DNA of 64,000 bases from Blastopirellula marina (GTDB taxonomy: Bacteria; Planctomycetota; Planctomycetia; Pirellulales; Pirellulaceae), in the NCBI RefSeq assembly GCF_002967765.1, contig NZ_PUHY01000004.1, positions 310,001-374,000 on the forward strand, in the 5' to 3' direction. The notes beneath the pieces are model-generated. The model saw nothing but the letters and a program-made list of their open reading frames with translations, did no database searches and was not told the origin of the DNA. Positions 35,248-43,574 of the stretch are shown in pieces (within the stretch, counting starts at the first letter, position 1; each line of letters begins with the position of its first letter). Made by a program: the position numbers and the translations under genes.

Positions 35248-35679
35248 ATGTTTCGATTCAATGTCTCAGTGCATGCTCGGCCCCGCTCCATGCAATTGGG
35301 ACCTATTGTCGCTATTCGCGGACTACGTCTGCAGACACTCTCGGTATCGCCTGCCGCACTAGGTGAGCCGATGGGCGCTTCATTTGAGGTAGCACAGTCG
35401 CATCTGAACGAACTGCCACGAATGTTCTTCGAGCCCGACGGATCATTCGTCTGGGTCGGTGAAGTTGGCGATCTCAAGCCATGGCAAGTTGACGGGGTCG
35501 TCTATGATCGCAACGCCAGTCTTCACGTTGTTGAGATGAAGGGTAGCTGTTCCGAGACCGCTTTCGATACTCTTCTCAGTGCTTTCGGCTGGCCTGGTAC
35601 CGACTTGATCTTTCAGCTTACAGACGAGGGAGTCTTCATCGATGAAGGGGAATTCCGCCGCTTTGCCGTCGTCCGCTGA
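35248..35679 (+). CDS. Uncharacterised protein, 143 residues
   Basis: The product has no signal peptide, membrane segment or family I recognise. It has a mixed alpha/beta look with FEPDGSFVWVGEVGDLKPWQVDGVVYD in the middle (a strand-turn-strand pattern) and a short C-terminal ...FRRFAVVR. It starts 9 bp after cutA and is probably co-transcribed. It converges with the large AsmA-like gene, three bases away. Confidence 0.6.
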   Translation: MFRFNVSVHARPRSMQLGPIVAIRGLRLQTLSVSPAALGEPMGASFEVAQSHLNELPRMFFEPDGSFVWVGEVGDLKPWQVDGVVYDRNASLHVVEMKGSCSETAFDTLLSAFGWPGTDLIFQLTDEGVFIDEGEFRRFAVVR

Positions 35680-35682
35680 TCG

Positions 35683-38600
35683 TTAGCGAGGTCGGAACAA
35701 TTCTTGGAGGCCGCGATTGATTCCTTCTTGAATGGCTCCTTGAGCAGCGTTGTTAAGCATACCGCGAGCCATGTTCTCGATGACTTGGCTATCAATTTGT
35801 GGATTCTGCATCGAGCCCCGGATCGGTACCGTTACCGCTGTGCCACGCATCGTAGCTAACCAGGGTGCCTTTTGAATCCAGTTGTCTTTCACCGGGATGG
35901 AGACCATTAACTGCATTTGCTGGTTTGCGTCGACCCAGCCGGACGTCACCATTTGTACGTCGCCCGATTGTACGATCAGATTTTCGTGGTAAACACGTCC
36001 TCCTGCTAAGCGAAACCCCACTTGCTGAGGGGGCAATGTCAACAAAGAGGCGGAACCTTGATCGATCGCCGACGCCGGTTTCCCTTTCACTAGCGCTTCG
36101 ACATTACGTCCCAAGGCAACGTATCCTTGTGCCAATGGTCCGGAACGAACCTCGGCTCCTTGAATGCTTAGCACTCCACTCGCTTCTCCTTGCATAGGAT
36201 CGAACACAGGGAATCGTCCCGCTTCAATATCAAGTGAGAACTTGCCTTCCACGCGTGTAGCGTCGGCCAATATTGGAGCGACATAGCGAAGCCAGCCTTG
36301 GCACATCTGAGGTGTGATCGCGACGCTTTCAATCATTCGACCACGCGGCAGGTGCCACTGCATCGGCGTAGCGTTTAAGTGCAACTGGCTACGGAATGCC
36401 AGTTGGCCACCGCTCACCTCGGGGCTGTTCGCCGTTAACTGCAACACGCCTTGTCGCAGTTGAGTATTCATCGTGGTCTCACCCGTTGGGATCCCGTAGA
36501 TATTGGCTTGCTTCCATGCGAGTTCGCCTCCGGCTTCCCAGGTCGGCGCTATGACATAATTGGCTCCTACCGATTCGCCTGTTGGCCAGATTGGTCCCGC
36601 CCATTGGAAGTTAGACGCCTGTTGGCCTTGGATTGAAACCTGCGGTCCCATGAATGCGGCGAGGATTGGCGATAGCTTGCTCCAGTCGTAATTCGCTTGA
36701 CCGTTGATTGAGAGGTTACCATCGGTTGAAAGATGGCTGACGCCTCCCTTAATCGAAAGACTTAGCGCGGACGATTGAACCTGACAATCATGAATCGCTA
36801 ACGAGTCTTCTTGGGGGTTTAAGCTGACCGATTGCATGTAGGCTAAGTTTGGTTCGTGCCAGCGGACCGACTGCTGAATGGCCGCAGCCGGTTGCACTTG
36901 GACTAGTTGAGTTGGCTGAGCTGTCGTGGGAACGCGAACTTCCCAATTTGCGATCTGTCCATTGTTTTGCAGGACGATTCCTTGATCATCTTTGGCCAAG
37001 GTCATTGTCCCTGCCATTTCGCCGGCAACCTGAGTTTGGCCCAACCACTGGGGAGGTAACACCCAATGAATACCCCGGCTCAGATCGACGCGATAAGCTA
37101 ACTGCCCGGAAGCGGTTCCTGTTGCGCCCAGCGGCACGGCCAACTTCGTGGCGCGAGCCGAAACCGTGGTTCCTACGACGACAAATTGAGGCGCTGAAAA
37201 ATGCTGAGCGTCCCAGTCAATCTTCGCGCTCCCTTCGACTTTCAACTTGTTTTCGTGAATCTGTGTCAGCGGTCCTACCAACGCGAAGTCGTTGACATCG
37301 ATATTGACGCCTTCCAGGTCCCACTGATTTGGTGCCAGGTTAAGTTTGGCGAGCACATACCCATTGCCTCCGATATGGAAATCGTCCATCCCCAAGGCAG
37401 CTTTAAGCTGCGCCCAGACGGGATCGATCGGACCTTGAAGTTGCACTTTGATGGGCCAAGTCGCCTTTTCTCCTAACGTGATGCCGCTGGAGGTTTGAAC
37501 GCTGAGGGCTGTCTGCCCTGTCTTCAGCATGGCGATCGCCGATTCGATTTGCTGTACTTGTCCGTCGCCGCAAATCAACGTGCTTTGAATCTGTGTTTGA
37601 ATGCTCTTTTCTGAGAGCAGCGTTTGCGGGCCTTGCGACCACAGGGCATCGGCTCCGTTCGCTTGGGCGGCGAGAACTATGCGTCCTGCTCCCTGATTTT
37701 GGATCTGGAGCGATCCATCGAATGTCCCTGCGAACTGATTACCATTCAGGTCGACGAACTGGGAAAGGTCAGTCACCAGACGATTCGCATCCAGTTGGAA
37801 GTTGATGTTTGTCTCAGGGCCGTTGGTCTGACCTTCCGCGGTAAGGAAAGACGAGCGGCAGGCGATGGTATCGAGATGGAGTTCCCCCTCCGGCATCGTC
37901 AGCGCGAACGAGGTTTCGAGCGGTTGTTGCCACTTGGCACTCCGCCCATTCACAGTGGCCACGATATCGGATATCACTGCCCCGCCCTTCACCATCGGTT
38001 CGCCGGTATCGAGGGCGTTCGCTAAGTTGATCGAGATGCGGCCTTCGTTGAGTTCGACCCCTTGTCGAATCTGAAGGAGATCGGGAAAAGCATTCGCTAA
38101 GCGGGCTAAATCCGCGGTGCCGCGTAGTTCCCATGGCTGGTTGCCCAATAGGTTTTGTGGCGAAGCATTCGGCGCTGTGGCCGAAGTCAGCCCAGCGGGA
38201 ATAATACCGTCGGCAAGTACTTGACCCCAGTCCGTGGTCACGGTGAATTGGCGAGCGATAATTTGATTGCCTGCTAAGGCAATTTCACCGGTGGCTCGCA
38301 GGGTGCCGTTATTCCAACCGTTGCCACGTTCGGACTGCAGCATTCGAACCGCGATTTGCGACGCTTCTAAATTACATCGTAGCGCCGGGCCGGCATGGGA
38401 CGAGACTAATTCGATTTGACCATTCAACTCACCTTGGGTGATACATGGTTCGCCGATACGGCTGGCCAACAGTTCCATCACTCCTAGAGGCAGTCCCTTC
38501 GTTGCCAAGGTGAACTGTGTGTCGCCTGCCACACCAGGCAGGGTGCCTTTTCCCTGCAAGATACCCATCTGCTGTCGATCGCGAAGATTCGCCGAAAACG

Positions 38601-39213
38601 TACACGAGGCAGGCACGGTCGGATCTCGCCAGTCAACATCGGTCGAAACATCTTCGAGCGTCCAGTTTCGCGACGAGTTGCCATCGGCCAGATGGACCGT
38701 TGCTTCGCGCACCACAAGACGAAACTTGCGGGGCGTCGAGGGGCCGCCACTTGAATCGGCATCGATCGGCGCTTCGCTGGCTTCGGGAAAAAGCTTCTCA
38801 ATATTGCTTGTCCCTTGATGAACGACAACATGAGCTGTCGCGCGATTGATTTCAATCGTTCCAAGGTCGCTAGTGTTGCTGATGAGTCCAAGCAGCGACT
38901 TGCTAATGCGAATCGAAGGAATTTCTGCGATCGGTTCCCCGTCCAAATCGACAACGTGCACATCATGCAGGATGACCGGCGAAAACCAACCGAGTGAAGC
39001 CGAGTCGACACGGACTTGCGCGTTGAGGCCGGAGGTTGCCTGAGCGATGCCCCAGCTAAGCATTGGCGTGCGTGCAGCAATTGAAGGGAGCATAAGTACC
39101 AGCAAAACCAAGCCGGCAACGACAACCAGTGGACGCCATTTCGACCAGGCACTGCCTAGGTTGCTGGACCCTGTTTCGCTCGTGAAATCCCCATCCTTGG
39201 GTCGTTTCTTCAT
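35683..39213 (-). CDS. AsmA/TamB-like large envelope protein
   Basis: The start at 39213 (MKKRPKDGDF) gives 1176 residues; an ATG at 39285 in frame adds 24. One membrane helix near the N-terminus (WRPLVVVAGLVLLVLMLPSI) anchors a long repetitive beta-rich periplasmic region typical of AsmA/DUF748/TamB-type proteins, with repeated segments of the kind GxLxxxGxxxxxxG. C-terminal residues ~1100-1176 hold the AsmA_2-like segment with IPIRGSMQNPQIDS. Such bridge-like proteins move lipids between membranes. The following gene region holds a hairpin. Confidence 0.8.
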   Translation of the reverse strand: MKKRPKDGDFTSETGSSNLGSAWSKWRPLVVVAGLVLLVLMLPSIAARTPMLSWGIAQATSGLNAQVRVDSASLGWFSPVILHDVHVVDLDGEPIAEIPSIRISKSLLGLISNTSDLGTIEINRATAHVVVHQGTSNIEKLFPEASEAPIDADSSGGPSTPRKFRLVVREATVHLADGNSSRNWTLEDVSTDVDWRDPTVPASCTFSANLRDRQQMGILQGKGTLPGVAGDTQFTLATKGLPLGVMELLASRIGEPCITQGELNGQIELVSSHAGPALRCNLEASQIAVRMLQSERGNGWNNGTLRATGEIALAGNQIIARQFTVTTDWGQVLADGIIPAGLTSATAPNASPQNLLGNQPWELRGTADLARLANAFPDLLQIRQGVELNEGRISINLANALDTGEPMVKGGAVISDIVATVNGRSAKWQQPLETSFALTMPEGELHLDTIACRSSFLTAEGQTNGPETNINFQLDANRLVTDLSQFVDLNGNQFAGTFDGSLQIQNQGAGRIVLAAQANGADALWSQGPQTLLSEKSIQTQIQSTLICGDGQVQQIESAIAMLKTGQTALSVQTSSGITLGEKATWPIKVQLQGPIDPVWAQLKAALGMDDFHIGGNGYVLAKLNLAPNQWDLEGVNIDVNDFALVGPLTQIHENKLKVEGSAKIDWDAQHFSAPQFVVVGTTVSARATKLAVPLGATGTASGQLAYRVDLSRGIHWVLPPQWLGQTQVAGEMAGTMTLAKDDQGIVLQNNGQIANWEVRVPTTAQPTQLVQVQPAAAIQQSVRWHEPNLAYMQSVSLNPQEDSLAIHDCQVQSSALSLSIKGGVSHLSTDGNLSINGQANYDWSKLSPILAAFMGPQVSIQGQQASNFQWAGPIWPTGESVGANYVIAPTWEAGGELAWKQANIYGIPTGETTMNTQLRQGVLQLTANSPEVSGGQLAFRSQLHLNATPMQWHLPRGRMIESVAITPQMCQGWLRYVAPILADATRVEGKFSLDIEAGRFPVFDPMQGEASGVLSIQGAEVRSGPLAQGYVALGRNVEALVKGKPASAIDQGSASLLTLPPQQVGFRLAGGRVYHENLIVQSGDVQMVTSGWVDANQQMQLMVSIPVKDNWIQKAPWLATMRGTAVTVPIRGSMQNPQIDSQVIENMARGMLNNAAQGAIQEGINRGLQELFRPR

Positions 39214-39348
39214 CGCTCTCACCTTGATTCGCGGAACCGTGCGCGCATATTCCCGAGCGAGTTGTATCGCATCCTGATATTTCAAGCCAGAGCGACTTGC
39301 CTGCTAGCGTCCGATTGCGGACCACCGAGAAGATGCTGCCAAAGGTCG

Positions 39349-39410
39349 TGATAAAACGGGAAGCCGTTTAACCTTTAGCGAGAACATCGAGCGTTGTCGC
39401 TAAAGGTTAA
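39349..39410 (-). terminator. Double hairpin between the MscS-type gene and the AsmA-like gene
   Basis: TTAACCTTTAGCGA and TCGCTAAAGGTTAA (39368-39410) form a perfect 14-bp stem with a 15-nt loop, 10 bp past the mscS-type stop. On the minus strand a second small hairpin AAACGG/CCGTTTT follows at 39349-39372. Together they probably end transcription of the upstream gene. Confidence 0.7.
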
Positions 39411-39419
39411 GGGCAGCGG

Positions 39420-42400
39420 TTAGGCGGCTCCCCGTTTAGCCTCTTTTTGTTCGCTAATGACCTCATTTGCTTTCGACTTAGCTTCCGGCACACCCAATGC
39501 CGCAGCGACTCCAGGAGCCGTGCGGATGTGTAGATCGCGTTGTGGGAAGGCAATTTCGATCTTGGCGTCGCGGAATGCCATATCGATTTGAGTATGCAGA
39601 TCGGTGATGACCTGAATACGGTTTTCGAGATTCGGCAAGTAGGCGCGAAGTACCAGATTGAGGGTGCTGTCACCAAATCCTTCAAATGCAGCCGATGGGC
39701 CGGGGTCTTTCATGAGGTACTGATTCTTCTCGGCAATCTCAAGCAAGATACGTCGCGCGTCTTCGGTGTTTGTCCCGTAGGCAACACCAACATTGATAAC
39801 CACGCGATTTACCGTGTCAGACAACGTCCAGTTCAGCAGACGACCGGTGATAAATTCCTTGTTCGGCACGACGTATTCTTTGCGATCCCAGTTCGTGATC
39901 GAGGTGGCTCGAATGCGGATTCGAGAGACAACGCCTGTCACATCGTGAATGGTCACGATATCACCGACACGAATTGGTCGCTCGAACAGGATGATGATCC
40001 CAGCAACAAAGTTGGCAAACATTTCCTGTAAGCCGAACGCCAAACCGAATGTCAATGCGGTAGCCAACCATTGAATTTGAGACCACTGCAGGCCGAGCGT
40101 CGAAAAGGCCCACACGATGCCAAGCATTACGATGCCGTAGCTCGTTAGCGAGGTTATTGCATAACGTACCGAGGGTTCGAGCGGCAATCGTTGTAAGATG
40201 GCCATCTCCATCACACCAGGTACGTCGCGCGCGAATACTAAGGTCAGCACTAAGATCAATGCTGCGAAGGCGATCGTTAAGATCGTAATCTTACGGACGT
40301 TCTTATTCTCAGTGGCGAATGTATCGGTATCGGCTGTCGTTGACTTGGCGTCTTGCGACTCGCCGTCTTTCCCTTCGTCTCCCTTGCTGTCGGTCTTCGG
40401 CATGCCAGTCATCGCGGCCGTTGCATCATCTGATCCGCCAGACGCGTCGGCGACTTGTTCGCCCGTTTCAATCGTGTAAGAGTAATCATCCAGCATACTG
40501 AGGGCCGGCATGACCTGACTCCAGATAAGCCACATCCCGACAAGCGCGGCTGTGAACATGCCGGTCGTCAGTAATCGTTGAGTCTGGGCACTATGAGCCG
40601 AAAGTTCCGTCTTGGCTTGTTCCGCAATGATGGAGTTCGAGAGCGAAGCCGCTGCCGATTCGCCAGATTGGGCCGCGGCCGCTGCAGCACGTTCGCGGGC
40701 CTGGGCGATGCTCAGCTTACGACGAGCCAGCATGATCCACCGCATGACCGACGCACGAACCAGCATGAGTGCCAGAATGCAGCAAAGTGTTGCGAATAGT
40801 CGCCAGGAGAGAACTTGCGCTGTGTAGTAATATCCCCAGAAGGCAAGCCCTGCCAAAGCCAGCGGCGAAACAACCGCACACCAGTACCAGACGTACTTCA
40901 AGCGATCGAACCAACCACCTTGGTTGTAGGCAATGTACTCTTGGAAAACCCCAGTTGGATGCAAGATCCGACCTAGGAATACCGCCATGACAATCATCTG
41001 CAAAATGAAGCAGATACGCTCGAAGGCGTCGTGTCCGTGCGTTGGATCGCTCGCGTAGAAGGCAGCCGTGATGAAGGTCAATGGAAGGACCGCCGGCGTG
41101 AGCCAGGCCATGCTGCGGCCGAGAAGTCGGAGCGATGATTCTGGCCACTTAAAGTGCGACTCGCCGAGTCCCTTGCCACGACAAATGTTGCGAATCAATT
41201 CGAGCGGGAACCACATCACCGCGGTCCAGAACAAACCGTTGCCCACCGCGTTCGAGAAGCTGTTCTCGCTGCCGGACTCCATCAGTCGCCAAGCGATAAA
41301 CGCCATGAACGCTGGATTGATAGCCGATAATAGCAGCGAATACAAAATTGCCCGGACGGTCGGCAGGAAGCCAAAGAACCCCGGCTTCTGAGCCAGTTCG
41401 CCCAGTTCGCGGAGATCATTCTTTAAGCGTCCTCGTTTGATGACAAAGCCAAGGAACGTCGACACGATCACTACGTACAGTAGCATGTTCCGTTTCAAGT
41501 CGGACCACAGCGATTGCCCCACACCGATCCAGGCTGCCGGCGACAACGCTTCTCGGTCGGAGTCATCGAGTTGAAGTTCGGTGGCCAGAACATTACCGCT
41601 ACGAATCCACAACACGCGTTCGTCGATGAAGGCTTGGTACTTTGCAATCAGGCTGTTCGTCTCGTCTTCGGTGACGTTCAGCTCGATCATCTTATCGATG
41701 TACTTCTGGTTGTTGTTATTGAGATCGCTGAGCAGGCTCTGCTGTTTTTCGAATAGGTCGCGAGCGGCGGCTTCCAGTTGGTTGCGTTTGGCGACATCTT
41801 CCTCACTCGATTCATCCATCACTTGTTGGACAAGTGTTTCAATGTTGCCGAGTTCTTTACGGTCGTCGTCGTACTCGAACTGCTTGAACTGCGCCTCGTC
41901 GATTCGTGTTTGGCTTGCGGTCGCTTCGGCACGCCATGGTGCTTTCTCAAGTAGCTCGGTACGTTGCTTTCGCAGCAGCACGCCGATTGCATTGGTTAGA
42001 CCTAACTGCTCTACCTTTTTCTTGGTCTTGTTGAACTGATCTCGGAGGGTAACCAATTCGTCGCGCGCTTCGTTGTAAGCTTTCTCGGCGTCGGCGAGGC
42101 TTTTGGTTACCTCTTGGTTCGTTTCCGCAAGTTCTTGGTTGCGTTCCGCGTAGGTACGCAGCACCGGTTGAACCATGATCAGTTGCTGGCGAGCTTGGCG
42201 AACCGCTTCGTCCGCAGCCTGGGCACGCTTGATCTTGATTTGATCGGCCATTGCCTTGGAGGTTTGGTCAGCGAAGGCGAGTTTCTGGGCCGCAAGGTCT
42301 CGCTCGACACGTACTAAGTCGACCGCGTCTTCCGCGTCGTACTTCAGAAGTTCTGCTTCCATCGCACGATATTGTTCAAAGAGAGCAATACGGCGGGCCA

Positions 42401-43340
42401 GAAGGTCGGTCTTGATTGCCTTGGCAACTAGCGGAACTTCGTCCGGTGACAGTGCTTCCAGTTTTTGGCGGAGTTCGCCCGCTTTGTTGGGCAACTCGAT
42501 CATTTGTTGTCGGATGGTCTTCCGCTGATCCGAGCGACGCTTGGGTTCGTTCTCCGCGGTTATCTTATCTTTTCGAAGCACCGTACTGTCGAGTTCCAGT
42601 TTGGCCATTCGCTGTTCAAGTTCCGCCAAGGGGACTTCCGCAAATGTCTCAGGCTTCAATTTTTGAAGCTCGGCCAACTGCTGCTTCTTGGCATCCAGCG
42701 TTTGTTGAAGCAGTTCCGGCTTGGCATCGTTGCTGAAGGCGGAGACCTTGGCAGCGAGGTCTTGAGCTTCCTTCAGCTTCGCCGCAGCATTGCGATACAA
42801 CTCGGCGATTCGCTTTTTGTTGTCCTCGCTCAGATCAGTTGCTTCTTCTGCTTCCTTACGCTGCAATTCGATCTTTTCAAGTGTAAGCTCTTCTTCGGGA
42901 GAACCGATCCCTGGTGGTGCCTGTCCGGCCGGCTGAGGTGTTGGTGCAGGAGCCTGGGTGGTGAATGTGCTGTTCTGCGGCACCGAATTCGGCCCGAAGC
43001 TTGGTTGGTAAGGGGCTTGTTGGGCCGCCGCGTTTTGCTGCGGGATATTTTGTGGATTAGTGAACTGCGATGGTTGCTGCTGCTGAGGTTGCTGTTGATA
43101 CTGCGGCTGACTCATCGGTTGCGAATACTGCGAAGGCTGTTGCGCCATACGCTGTTGTTCCGGGCCGGGATTGTATTGAATTGGCACGGGACCGCGGTAC
43201 GGCTGAACAGGCGCATCGCCACCATCCAATGTGATGGGGATGGGGCCTGAGTTCTGCTGTGCCCAAGTGGGGCATGCAATCGCCAGCAGACCAACCAAAC
43301 CTAAGAAAGCGCCCATCGACAAGCGCGTCATTCGCATCAT
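39420..43340 (-). CDS. Large MscS-family mechanosensitive channel (MscK-like)
   Basis: The 1306-residue protein has a signal peptide (~1-27), a Gln/Pro-rich low-complexity linker (~30-150) and a long coiled-coil periplasmic region (~155-590) rich in Lys/Glu/Gln. About ten membrane helices follow from ~612. The MscS core (~1080-1280) shows FGLAFGLQEMFANFVAGIII, ERPIRVGDIVTIHDVTGVV, NKEFITGRLLNW. It resembles MscK/KefA in layout and probably protects from osmotic downshock. The Gln/Pro-rich N-terminal linker is unusual. It ends before a strong hairpin. Confidence 0.9.
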   Translation of the reverse strand: MMRMTRLSMGAFLGLVGLLAIACPTWAQQNSGPIPITLDGGDAPVQPYRGPVPIQYNPGPEQQRMAQQPSQYSQPMSQPQYQQQPQQQQPSQFTNPQNIPQQNAAAQQAPYQPSFGPNSVPQNSTFTTQAPAPTPQPAGQAPPGIGSPEEELTLEKIELQRKEAEEATDLSEDNKKRIAELYRNAAAKLKEAQDLAAKVSAFSNDAKPELLQQTLDAKKQQLAELQKLKPETFAEVPLAELEQRMAKLELDSTVLRKDKITAENEPKRRSDQRKTIRQQMIELPNKAGELRQKLEALSPDEVPLVAKAIKTDLLARRIALFEQYRAMEAELLKYDAEDAVDLVRVERDLAAQKLAFADQTSKAMADQIKIKRAQAADEAVRQARQQLIMVQPVLRTYAERNQELAETNQEVTKSLADAEKAYNEARDELVTLRDQFNKTKKKVEQLGLTNAIGVLLRKQRTELLEKAPWRAEATASQTRIDEAQFKQFEYDDDRKELGNIETLVQQVMDESSEEDVAKRNQLEAAARDLFEKQQSLLSDLNNNNQKYIDKMIELNVTEDETNSLIAKYQAFIDERVLWIRSGNVLATELQLDDSDREALSPAAWIGVGQSLWSDLKRNMLLYVVIVSTFLGFVIKRGRLKNDLRELGELAQKPGFFGFLPTVRAILYSLLLSAINPAFMAFIAWRLMESGSENSFSNAVGNGLFWTAVMWFPLELIRNICRGKGLGESHFKWPESSLRLLGRSMAWLTPAVLPLTFITAAFYASDPTHGHDAFERICFILQMIVMAVFLGRILHPTGVFQEYIAYNQGGWFDRLKYVWYWCAVVSPLALAGLAFWGYYYTAQVLSWRLFATLCCILALMLVRASVMRWIMLARRKLSIAQARERAAAAAAQSGESAAASLSNSIIAEQAKTELSAHSAQTQRLLTTGMFTAALVGMWLIWSQVMPALSMLDDYSYTIETGEQVADASGGSDDATAAMTGMPKTDSKGDEGKDGESQDAKSTTADTDTFATENKNVRKITILTIAFAALILVLTLVFARDVPGVMEMAILQRLPLEPSVRYAITSLTSYGIVMLGIVWAFSTLGLQWSQIQWLATALTFGLAFGLQEMFANFVAGIIILFERPIRVGDIVTIHDVTGVVSRIRIRATSITNWDRKEYVVPNKEFITGRLLNWTLSDTVNRVVINVGVAYGTNTEDARRILLEIAEKNQYLMKDPGPSAAFEGFGDSTLNLVLRAYLPNLENRIQVITDLHTQIDMAFRDAKIEIAFPQRDLHIRTAPGVAAALGVPEAKSKANEVISEQKEAKRGAA

Positions 43341-43527
43341 AATTTCTTCCCGTTCGCCCGACGACCATCGTCCAAAGAACGGTGGTCATAACGTCGCAAT
43401 TATCCGTAATTCTCGTTGCGTCAGCTTCGCGCGGCGGAAGCCAAACTACAACGGGCGCGATACGATAGAGGTTGCCTACCGACCGGTCAATCGAGATCAG
43501 ACCGGATTCGAGAGAAGAATGGACCCA

Positions 43528-43553
43528 GCCGTGCTAGCGGCTCCTAGCACGGC
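43528..43553. other. Perfect 10-bp hairpin between two minus-strand genes
   Basis: GCCGTGCTAG and CTAGCACGGC pair without mismatch around CGGCTC. The adjacent T-run (minus strand) precedes rather than follows the hairpin, so it is not a textbook terminator for the gene ending at 43575; it may be a processing or regulatory hairpin in the mscS-type leader. Confidence 0.45.
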
Positions 43554-43574
43554 CAAAAAACGCCCTAGGGTGGC

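Noticed and set aside
42465-43250. 261-residue plus-strand frame opposite the N-terminus of the MscS-type channel
   Set aside because: It is antisense to the Gln/Pro-rich and coiled-coil coding region; its Leu/Arg-rich composition reflects the complementary strand and it has no family features.
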